From assembly GCF_000374065.1 (NCBI RefSeq), contig NZ_KB893313.1, positions 75,107-139,106 of the forward strand: 64,000 nucleotides of DNA. The letters are read 5' to 3'. Position 1 is the first letter of the stretch. Every line of letters starts with the position of its first letter. Source of the DNA: Spirosoma luteum DSM 19990. GTDB lineage: Bacteria > Bacteroidota > Bacteroidia > Cytophagales > Spirosomataceae. A program made the position numbers and the translations under genes. The notes beneath the pieces were generated by a model. It made no database searches and was not told the DNA's origin. It saw only the letters and a program-made list of their open reading frames with translations. Below, one piece after another: positions 26,523-34,600 of this stretch.

Positions 26523-27674
26523 TCAACAAAGCCGGTTGACAACGGCTGTTACGTGCCGGATGGCAGCCTCTACTTCAGCTTCGGTGGTAAAGCGTCCCAG
26601 ACTAAACCGTACCGAACTGTAGGCCAGGTCGTCGGAGAGTCCCATTGCTTTCAGTACGTGTGAGGGGTCGGTGGAAGCGGAGGTGCAGGCCGACCCGTTG
26701 GAAACAGCCAGCTCGTTCAACAGCAATAACAGTAACTCGCCATCCACGCCCGGAAAGCAGATATTGGTGGTATTGGGTAACCGGTGCTCCCGGCTCCCGT
26801 TGATCGTCGCACCGGGAAGAGTAGCCAGAATACCCGCTTCGAGCTGGTCGCGCAGGGCTGAAATTCGTTTGGCTTCGGTAGGTAAGTGGCGTTGCGCCAG
26901 TTGGGCCGCTTCGCCCATGCCAACGATACCCGGCACGTTGAGGGTGCCCGACCGGTGGCCCCGCTCGTGCCGTCCGCCATCCTGCTGGGCACTCAAAGGC
27001 ACCTGCCTGCGGACGAGTAAAGCCCCTACCCCTTTGGGACCGTAAAATTTGTGCCCCGACAAACTCAGCAAATCAACAGCACTATCGGTAAACGAAAAGG
27101 GCATTTTGCCGATAGCCTGAGTAGCATCGGTATGAAACAAAACACCGTGTTTGTGCGCGATTTCGCCAATTTCCTGAATGGGTTGCAGCACGCCCGTTTC
27201 GTTATTGGCCGCCATGACCGATACCAGTACGGTGTTTGGCTGAATGGCGGCTTCAACCTGGTCTGCCGCAATCAGGCCATCGGTACCGGGCTGGAGATAC
27301 GTGATTTCAGCACCCCGCCGGGACAGGTGTTCGCAGGTATCCAGAACGGCTTTGTGCTCCGTGCTGACGGTGATGATATGGCCGGGTTGCTGGCTCGCTC
27401 CCTGGTGCCGACTGGCTTCCCAAACGCCTTTAAGGGTCAGATTGATGGATTCTGTGGCCCCACTGGTGAACACTACCTCTTTCGGACTGGCATCCAGCAA
27501 ATCGGCCAGTTGCTGCCGGGCATCCGCAACGGCCTCTTCGGCTTTAGCCCCGAAAACATGCGTGCGCGATGCGGCATTGCCAAAATGCGGGCCAAAATAA
27601 GGCAGCATCGCTTCCAGCACCAGCGGGTCGACGGGGGTAGTTGCGTTGTAGTCGAAATAGGACGGGTAGTTCAT
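26523..27674 (-). CDS. Cysteine desulfurase (NifS/IscS-like)
   Basis: A 383-residue PLP enzyme that takes sulfur from cysteine as a persulfide. The start YFDYNATTPVDP, the PLP lysine in SLSGHKFYGPKGVG (about 204-217), and the catalytic cysteine loop NGSACTSAS (about 325-333) are clear. Length and motifs fit group I (IscS/NifS) rather than SufS. It is upstream of the molybdenum hydroxylase genes on the same strand. Related enzymes supply sulfur for the sulfido ligand of xanthine dehydrogenases (Rhodobacter NifS4, with XdhC). By analogy it could sulfurate one or both hydroxylases of this window, or make their iron-sulfur clusters; this is inferred. Confidence 0.93.
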   Translation of the reverse strand: MNYPSYFDYNATTPVDPLVLEAMLPYFGPHFGNAASRTHVFGAKAEEAVADARQQLADLLDASPKEVVFTSGATESINLTLKGVWEASRHQGASQQPGHIITVSTEHKAVLDTCEHLSRRGAEITYLQPGTDGLIAADQVEAAIQPNTVLVSVMAANNETGVLQPIQEIGEIAHKHGVLFHTDATQAIGKMPFSFTDSAVDLLSLSGHKFYGPKGVGALLVRRQVPLSAQQDGGRHERGHRSGTLNVPGIVGMGEAAQLAQRHLPTEAKRISALRDQLEAGILATLPGATINGSREHRLPNTTNICFPGVDGELLLLLLNELAVSNGSACTSASTDPSHVLKAMGLSDDLAYSSVRFSLGRFTTEAEVEAAIRHVTAVVNRLC

Positions 27675-28028
27675 GGCGTGTCCTGATTGATCCCCTGATT
27701 ACAAGTCAAAACAAAAAACTATCTCCTCAGGCACAAGGCTTTTAGTAGTACTGGTATTGGCAATTGGGCGCTTGAACCTGACTCAATGCCATTTCATGTC
27801 CCTACCTGATTTCCTTCGTTGGTAAAAAACCCCCATTCGTCGGTAAAAAACCGGAATTGGGCGATTTATTTATACTAGCAGTAGATTATTTCCTTATTTT
27901 CGGGTTGGGTTAACTTCCTGACAGGGTTAAGTTAACATTTCCACCGGCTTGTGCTTAGTACTCAATTCAACATTTGCTCTGCTTTCCGCGACTTCTCCAC
28001 CTAATCAGGTTTGATGAAACCCTGTCGA
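27675..28028. promoter_or_regulatory. Region upstream of the cysteine desulfurase with 21-bp-period direct repeats
   Basis: Two copies of TTCGTYGGTAAAAAACC (16 of 17 identical) lie at 27815-27831 and 27836-27852, a period of 21 bases, the same side of the helix. This is the geometry of LytTR operators, and the second copy includes CCATTCGTC, one mismatch from the AlgR site CCGTTCGTC. They are about 140 bases before the start of the desulfurase-hydroxylase operon. No gene is apparent in the stretch. Confidence 0.45.
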
Positions 28029-28058
28029 AAAACGGGTTGCCCTGGGGCAACCCGTTTT
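28029..28058. terminator. Rho-independent terminator after guaA
   Basis: AAAACGGGTTGCCC at 28029-28042 and its perfect complement at 28045-28058 form a strong GC stem with a tight loop and T runs on both strands. It lies about 50 bases after the guaA stop codon and would end guaA transcription. Confidence 0.85.
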
Positions 28059-28106
28059 CTTTATCCGATTAATCAGCACGATACGCACTGCGTTCAACCG
28101 CAACGG

Positions 28107-29639
28107 TTACTCCCACTCAATGGTGGCGGGTGGCTTGGAGGATATATCGTACACTACCCGATTTACACCTTTCACCCGATTAATAATTTCATTAGAAATA
28201 TCGGCCAGGAACTCGTAGGGCAGGTGCGCCCAGTCAGCGGTCATGCCATCCACGCTCGTTACGGCCCGCAGAGCCACTACCCGTTCGTAGGTTCGTTCGT
28301 CGCCCATAACCCCAACGGACTGTACGGGCAGTAGCATGGCTCCCGCCTGCCAGACCTTGTCGTACAGCCCATCGCGTTTGAGACCGTCGATGAACAGCGC
28401 ATCAACCTGCTGGAGAATAGCTACCTTTTCGGGGGTAACATCGCCCAAAATCCGAATGGCCAGCCCCGGTCCGGGGAACGGGTGCCGACCCAGAATGGCT
28501 TCGGGTAGTCCCAGAGTCCGGCCCACGGCCCGTACTTCATCTTTAAACAGGGTATTTAGTGGCTCAACCACTTTCAGTTTCATAAAATCGGGCAGGCCAC
28601 CCACGTTGTGGTGGGATTTGATGGTAGCCGACGGCCCTTTGACCGATACCGATTCAATGACGTCGGGGTAGATGGTCCCCTGCCCCAGCCACGACACCCC
28701 TTCAATGAGGTGCGCTTCCTGGTCGAACACGTCGATGAACGTTTTACCGATGGCTTTCCGTTTGGCTTCGGGATCGGTCAGGTCAGTCAGGGCGGTGTAG
28801 AACTGTTCCTTCGCGTCAACGCCTTTTACGTTTAGTCCCAGCGTTTTATACGACTCCAGCACCCCCGAAAATTCATCTTTCCGCAGCAGGCCATTGTCCA
28901 CAAAAATGCAGTACAGGTTCTTGCCAATGGCCTGATGAATGAGCATGGCGGCTACCGACGAATCGACGCCCCCCGACAGGCCCAGAACAACCTTATCGTC
29001 ACCAATTTTTTCTTTCAGCTGCGCCACCGTCGATTCAGCAAACAGTTCCGATGTCCAGTCCTGCGCACAGCCGCAGATATCCACCACAAAGTTGTGGAGC
29101 AGGGTTTTGCCTTGCAGGGAATGGGTAACCTCCGGGTGAAACTGAATGCCGTAGGTTGGTTCATCTGCTACTTGAAAGGCGGCTACCCGCACGGTATCGG
29201 TAGAGGCAATAATCCGGAAAGTATCGGGAACCGTGGTAATCGTATCCGCGTGCGACATCCACACCTGCGAGTGCGGGTCGATGCCCTTCATGAGTGGATT
29301 TCCGGCCTCGACGGTGCCGAGTTTGGCCCGGCCGTACTCGCGGATGGCCGATGCCTGCACCTCCCCCCCGCTGGTATGCGCCAGCAGTTGCGCGCCGTAG
29401 CACACCCCCAGAATGGGCAGTTTGTGCCGGAAAGCAGCCAGTTGTACCTCGGGAGAATCGGCATCCCGAACGGACGCCGGACTGCCGGAGAGAATGATAC
29501 CCTTTACATCGGACGTAATTGCAGGGAGGCTATTATAGGGATGGATTTCGCAGTAAACGTTCAGTTCGCGCACCCGACGGGCGATAAGTTGGGTGTATTG
29601 CGAACCGAAATCCAGAATCAAAATCTGTTCGGTGGCCAT
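28107..29639 (-). CDS. guaA: GMP synthase (glutamine-hydrolysing)
   Basis: A 510-residue two-domain enzyme making GMP from XMP. The N-terminal class I glutamine amidotransferase has the [17 protein letters not shown] opening, nucleophile cysteine in GVCYGAQL (about 77-84) and the HPEV histidine-glutamate pair (about 167-170). The ATP pyrophosphatase domain has the P loop [14 protein letters not shown] (about 217-230) and HHNVGGLP. The C-terminus [14 protein letters not shown] is the standard dimerisation end. Length is typical. It is not part of the catabolic operons but works on the same metabolite, xanthosine phosphate. Confidence 0.98.
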   Translation of the reverse strand: MATEQILILDFGSQYTQLIARRVRELNVYCEIHPYNSLPAITSDVKGIILSGSPASVRDADSPEVQLAAFRHKLPILGVCYGAQLLAHTSGGEVQASAIREYGRAKLGTVEAGNPLMKGIDPHSQVWMSHADTITTVPDTFRIIASTDTVRVAAFQVADEPTYGIQFHPEVTHSLQGKTLLHNFVVDICGCAQDWTSELFAESTVAQLKEKIGDDKVVLGLSGGVDSSVAAMLIHQAIGKNLYCIFVDNGLLRKDEFSGVLESYKTLGLNVKGVDAKEQFYTALTDLTDPEAKRKAIGKTFIDVFDQEAHLIEGVSWLGQGTIYPDVIESVSVKGPSATIKSHHNVGGLPDFMKLKVVEPLNTLFKDEVRAVGRTLGLPEAILGRHPFPGPGLAIRILGDVTPEKVAILQQVDALFIDGLKRDGLYDKVWQAGAMLLPVQSVGVMGDERTYERVVALRAVTSVDGMTADWAHLPYEFLADISNEIINRVKGVNRVVYDISSKPPATIEWE

Positions 29640-29656
29640 GATAGGTCTCTAAAATG

Positions 29657-29664
29657 CAAAGGTA
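29657..29664 (-). promoter_or_regulatory. Candidate guaA -7 promoter element
   Basis: On the minus strand TACCTTTG matches TAnnTTTG and lies 18 bases upstream of the guaA ATG, giving a very short leader. The family B inverted repeat begins immediately upstream, so the repeat may carry the rest of the promoter; a TTTC, not TTTG, is near the -33 position. Confidence 0.4.
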
Positions 29665-29666
29665 AG

Positions 29667-29748
29667 CCAAAGAGTGAAAGAGCGAAAGAATGAATGAGTT
29701 AAAGATGCCCGCTCCACTCATTCACTCATCCGCTCTTTCACTCTTTGG
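29667..29748. repeat. Inverted repeat, intergenic family B
   Basis: Arms of 33 bases at 29667-29699 and 29716-29748 match at 30 positions. Each arm is made of short purine-rich units such as GAGTGAAAGAGCGAA. The structure lies between guaA and namZ. The same units make inverted repeats at 62992-63070 and, in degraded form, at 13558-13671. Confidence 0.8.
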
Positions 29749-29761
29749 TACTTTCGCTCTT

Positions 29762-30991
29762 TCAATCCGGATACAGCAGGTATTTCTTTCGCTTTATCTT
29801 ATACGCGTTCAGGGCGGGTTGCCAGCTTTTGCGGATTTTGGCGGGTGATACGCCTGCCAGCAGTTGAAGCCGGAGCTGGTCGGTGCCCGCCAGTCGGTCG
29901 ATACCATTATTAGCCAGAAAGAACTTACTTTTATTGGTAGACCGGTTGAAGAAGTCGAAGAAATAATCCAGCATCAGCCCGTCTTTCGGGATAGCTACCT
30001 TCGTCAGGTCGAGACCGTAGCAAAGCTGCCCTTCGAGGGGGGGATTGATGGCACCCGGTTTATCGACGGGGGTAAACGTGTAGGGGCCGTATTTGGTGTA
30101 GGGCGAACCGATTACCTGAAACTGTTTGTCCGTTCCGCGCCCCACGCTAACCACCGTCCCCTCAAAAAAGCAGAGGGATGGGTATAGTAAAACCGCCTGC
30201 TGGTTGGGCAGATTGGGAGACGGCGGTATGGGCAGCGTATAGGGTGTATTGTGCGTGTAATTTTTCAGAGGTATTACCGTGAGGGCACAGGTCTTAGACC
30301 CGGCCAGCCAGCCTTCGCCATTGACCATCCCGGCCAGTTCGCCAATGGTCAGGCCGTACGCAACGGGGATGGGGTTCAGACCAACGAATGATTTGAACTT
30401 CGGTTCGAGTACCGGTCCATCCACGTAATGCCCATTGGGATTCGGGCGGTCCAGCACAATCATGGGTTTGTTGGCTTCGGCGCAGGCTTCCATAGCATAC
30501 TGCATGGTACTGATAAAGGTATAAAAGCGCACGCCCACATCCTGAATATCGAAGACAACCACATCCAGCGAATCCATCTGCTGTCGGGTCGGCTTGTAGT
30601 TTTTACCGTACAGCGACGTAATCATGATGCCCGTTTTAGGGTCGCGTTCGCTGTTGATTTTTTCGCCGTCGGTAGCCTGCCCCCGGAAGCCGTGTTCAGG
30701 GGCAAAAATAGTTTTAATGGTAATGCCCCTGGCCAGCAGACTATCGACCAGGTGGGAACGGCCAACCCGCGAGGTATGGTTGACGACCATACCCACCCGC
30801 TTACCCTGCAACGCAGGCAGGTACAGGTTCATCTGGTCGGCCCCGGTCTGGATTGACCCAGTCTGGATTGACCCAGTCTGGATAGTTCCGGTTTGGTTAG
30901 CTCTCTCAGCCGGTGTCCGGCTCGTTTGCGCCTGACAGTTAACCATCAGGAGCAGGAAGCCACTAAAAATGAGTTTTCTCACAATAAGCAT
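29762..30991 (-). CDS. namZ: Exo-beta-N-acetylmuramidase NamZ (DUF1343)
   Basis: A 409-residue secreted enzyme of the DUF1343 family; characterised members (NamZ) release N-acetylmuramic acid from the non-reducing end of peptidoglycan fragments. Family motifs are clear: GKRVGMVVNHTSRVG, IFAPEHGFRGQATDGEK, VVFDIQDVGVRFYTFISTM, LDRPNPNGHYVDGP and the late YPSLCFFEGTVVSVGRGTDK. A signal peptide precedes residue about 22 (LLLMVNCQAQ); the NC at its end is a weak lipobox. Residues about 30-52 are a repeat linker with QTG units encoded by 15-base tandem repeats. It should act in the periplasm or outside in cell-wall recycling. It is the only gene of its unit. Confidence 0.93.
   Translation of the reverse strand: MLIVRKLIFSGFLLLMVNCQAQTSRTPAERANQTGTIQTGSIQTGSIQTGADQMNLYLPALQGKRVGMVVNHTSRVGRSHLVDSLLARGITIKTIFAPEHGFRGQATDGEKINSERDPKTGIMITSLYGKNYKPTRQQMDSLDVVVFDIQDVGVRFYTFISTMQYAMEACAEANKPMIVLDRPNPNGHYVDGPVLEPKFKSFVGLNPIPVAYGLTIGELAGMVNGEGWLAGSKTCALTVIPLKNYTHNTPYTLPIPPSPNLPNQQAVLLYPSLCFFEGTVVSVGRGTDKQFQVIGSPYTKYGPYTFTPVDKPGAINPPLEGQLCYGLDLTKVAIPKDGLMLDYFFDFFNRSTNKSKFFLANNGIDRLAGTDQLRLQLLAGVSPAKIRKSWQPALNAYKIKRKKYLLYPD
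30846..30905. repeat. 15-base tandem repeat inside namZ
   Basis: GTCTGGATTGACCCA occurs at 30846-30860 and 30861-30875, followed by two decayed copies at 30876-30890 and 30891-30905. The unit is 15 bases, so changes in copy number keep the frame. It encodes the 5-residue units (T/S)IQTG in the linker after the signal peptide. Confidence 0.85.
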
Positions 30992-31340
30992 ACGTATACA
31001 AAGTAAACCAGGGGCAAAGAAAAGCCTGCGTGTAGGGTTGAACGACGAATTTTCCCCGAAAGGTATTGTTCTTTTCTGAACGGTTTAAAAGGACTAAGCA
31101 AAGAAACCTGAATAAACGACTTGTCTCGCCTTGTATCCTAGGCCTGGCTCGGTATCATCCGCATAAGTTCCTGGAGCGGGTTTACGGGTTCGCGCGGCTT
31201 CACTTATTCACTTGTGTCCATGCCTCCTTCCCTTACTCTGACTAAACTCGATAGCATTACAGGTAGATTTAGTAGAACATACCCCTGATTTTGTTCACCA
31301 AAGGGATGTCTTTAAGTGAATAAACGGAGTGCACCACCTA
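30992..31340. other. Intergenic stretch with no feature seen
   Basis: Between the start of namZ and the direct repeats upstream of the leucine-rich-repeat gene I see no reading frame with protein-like features, no strong hairpin and no repeat. It must include the namZ promoter. Confidence 0.5.
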
Positions 31341-31376
31341 TCAATTTGGGACATTTTTTGGTCAATTTGGGACATT
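31341..31376 (+). promoter_or_regulatory. Direct-repeat operator candidate upstream of the LRR gene
   Basis: TCAATTTGGGACATT is repeated exactly at 31341-31355 and 31362-31376, 21 bases apart, so both copies face the same side of the DNA. They end 24 bases before a good TTTG / TAnnTTT promoter (31401-31431). The placement fits an activator site. Confidence 0.6.
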
Positions 31377-31400
31377 CCGCTCTCCTCGGACTATCGCCTG

Positions 31401-31431
31401 TTTGTTCGTTAGAAAATTGTTCATACGTTTA
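31401..31431 (+). promoter_or_regulatory. Promoter of the LRR surface-protein gene
   Basis: TTTG at 31401-31404, 19 bases, then TACGTTTA at 31424-31431: this matches the Bacteroidota primary sigma consensus TTTG-N19-21-TAnnTTTG except for the last base. It gives a leader of about 170 bases before the ATG at 31608. Confidence 0.6.
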
Positions 31432-31607
31432 ACTCAATCAACTCGACAACCACTTTCCGGCAGTGGTGAAACCCGCACCTACTTGTACTTTTCAGGCGGT
31501 GCAAATAGTCCATACTTTAGTCTGGCCATCGTTAACTATTTGGTGTATCACTAAACCTAATAAATTACCCAATCAAACCCTTTTCTCAACTATTTCACCA
31601 CAGTTTT

Positions 31608-34600
31608 ATGAAAACTATCTACCGTTTACCCGTCCGCCTTTACGGATTCCTGCTCCTGATGGGGGCAATGGCTTTGGCCCTCGCAACGACGGCAACGGGC
31701 CGTACTCCCTTGGCCGACCCGCTGGCACTCATCCAGCCAACTTACGATTGCGCAACGGGCGCTTTTAAATTCAACACCACCGGGGGCGATGGCTCGACCA
31801 TCACCTACTTTGCTCCTGGCATCACCGGGCCTACCACTAATCCTAACCAGTTTGTGGATGCCGGACTGCGGCAGGCCGCCGATGCCAAACCCATTTCCCT
31901 TTCGGCCACCCAGAGCGGAGTAACGGCCACCTATGTGTTCGACCTGCGGGCCACCTGCCCGGTTGGGACCAATCCCCCGGGCAAACCAATCAGGACCGGG
32001 CCATTCTGGTAGAACTTTATAACGCCACCAACGGCCCGAACTGGACAAATAGAACCAACTGGCTGCAGGGTGACAGCCCCTGTAACTGGTTTGGCGTAAC
32101 CTGCGACGGAAACGGTCGGGTTACAAAACTTAACATGGTCAACAACAACATGACGGGGATACTCCCTGCCAGTTTGGGTAATCTATCGCAATTACAATCG
32201 CTCGTTATTTTCCAGAACCCAATAGCGGGGACTCTACCAGCCAGCCTGGGCAATCTAAGTCAGTTAACGAGCCTTAACATTGAATATACTCAGATAAACG
32301 GCGAAATTCCGGCCAGTTTGGGCAATCTTCCCAGGTTGACCAGTCTATTCTTGGCACAGAACCAACTGACTGGTATAATCCCGGCGAGTCTGGGTAAGTT
32401 AACACAACTGGAAAATCTTTATCTATTTGGCAACAGTCTTACTAAGTGCATTCCAGCCGAGTTAGCTTCGCTGTGCGGAAAAGATGTACTTATAACATCA
32501 GGGGCAAAGCCCGATAGTTATTTCACTACCTTCTGTAGCAATGGAACCGGAACCTGTTCCACTACGCCAACAACGGGTAATTTGACCCTCACTCAGCCCA
32601 CGTATGACTGCGCTACGGGAGCTTTCAAATTCAACACCACCGGGGGCAATGGCTCGCCCATTACGTACTTTGCCCCCGGTATCACCGGTCCTACCACCAA
32701 CCCTAACCAGTTTGTGGATGCGGGCCTACGCCAGGCGGCTGATGCCAAACCCATTTCCCTTTCGGCCACCCAAAGCGGTGTAACGGTGACGTATGTGTTC
32801 GACCTGCGGGCCACCTGCCCAATTGGACCCAATCCTCCTGTGCAAACCAACCCCGACCGGGCCGCCCTAGTAGAGCTTTACAACGCTACGAATGGGCCGG
32901 GATGGACCAGAAAAACTAACTGGCTTCAGGGTGACAGTCCTTGCAACTGGTTCGGAGTAAAGTGTGATGGTACCGGACGGGTGACCGAACTTAGTTTGAG
33001 TGGCAATAATCTGAATGGAACACTGCCCGCCAGCTTTGGCAACCTGTCGCAGTTAACCTATTTGAACCTGGGACAAAATCAGCTAAGCGGTTCAATTCCC
33101 GTCACGCTAGGCAATCTATCGCAGCTGAAAAGCTTCTTACTACCTAACAATCAACTGACTGGCTCTATTCCGGCTAGTTTGGGAAACCTGTCGCAACTCA
33201 CATACCTAACCCTACAAGTCAATAGATTGACCGGTCCCATTCCCGCCAGTTTGGGAAACTTAGCCAATGTGCAATTCCTCCTTCTGGATAGCAATCAGTT
33301 AAGTGGGACTATCCCCGCTAGTCTGGGCAACCTATCGCAGGTATTGTATCTCCAGTTATCAGGTAATCGGTTAAGTGGTAACATCCCAAACGAGTTAAGC
33401 AATTTACCTAAGTTAATAGGACTTTCTCTCTTGAGTAATCAATTGAGTGGGTCTATTCCCGCCAATTTTGGCAATTTATCTCAGTTAACTTCCCTCCAAC
33501 TACAAGATAACCAGTTGAGTGGTCCTATTCCTCCTTCGCTGGGCAACCTGACACAACTACAGTCCCTTAGCCTGTTTAACAATCAGTTAAGTGGTTCTAT
33601 TCCCGTCGATCTGGGCAGATTGACCCGGCTGTTAAACATGTCACTTAGTAATAACCAGCTGAGTGGCTGCTTTCCAAACGAACTGGCTTCCTTATGCGGT
33701 AAAAGCGTTTCCATGTCGAACAACCCCGGCCTGCCGGGTGGTGGTAATTTCGACAATTTCTGTAGCACCGGAACAGGCTCCTGCTCCCCTCCGTCAAGCA
33801 GCTCACTTACACTCACTCAACCCACCTACAACTGCACTACCGGAGCCTTTACATTCAACACCACCGGGGGCAATGGCTCGACCATTACCTACTTTGCTCC
33901 TGGTATCACCGGGCCGACTACCAACCCCAACCAGTTTGTGGATGCCGGACTGCGGCAGGCCGCCGATGCCAAACCCATTTCCCTTTCGGCCACCCAGAGC
34001 GGGGTAACGGCCACCTATGTGTTCGACCTGCGGGCCACCTGCCCCATTGGGCCCAATCCCCCCGTTCAAACCAATAATGACCGGGCTATTCTGGTAGACC
34101 TCTATAATGCAACCAAGGGGCCAATTTGGGTAAACAAAACCAACTGGCTACAGGGCGATAGTCCCTGCAACTGGTTTGGCGTGAGTTGCAATGAGAATGG
34201 ACGGGTCATAAAACTTAGCTTAGGAAGTAACAACCTAACCGGTACACTCCCCGCCAGTTTGGGCAACCTATCGCAGTTGGAAAGTCTCATCTTACGAAGG
34301 AATGAATTGAACGGCTCTATTCCAGCCAATTTGGGCAGTTTATCCAGTTTAATTGATCTTTATTTAAACAATAACCAGTTAAGTGGGAACTTGCCCGCGA
34401 GCTTAGGTAACCTCTCGAAGGTCGCGTATTTCCAACTCGAAGCTAATAAACTGACGGGATCAATTCCGGCCAATCTAGGAAATTTATCACAGGTACAGTC
34501 TCTTGGGTTAAACGATAATCAGCTGACGGGAGAAATTCCAGCTGAGTTAGGTAATTTAAAGAATTTGACAGGTCTTAACCTGAATGACAACCAGTTAAGT

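Noticed and set aside
28935-29693. 252-residue plus-strand frame
   Set aside because: Antisense to guaA.
31971-31985. Programmed ribosomal frameshift in the LRR gene
   Set aside because: The site lacks a heptameric slippery sequence and an evident downstream pseudoknot, and sibling copies show a simple missing base, so a mutation, phase variation or sequencing error is more likely.
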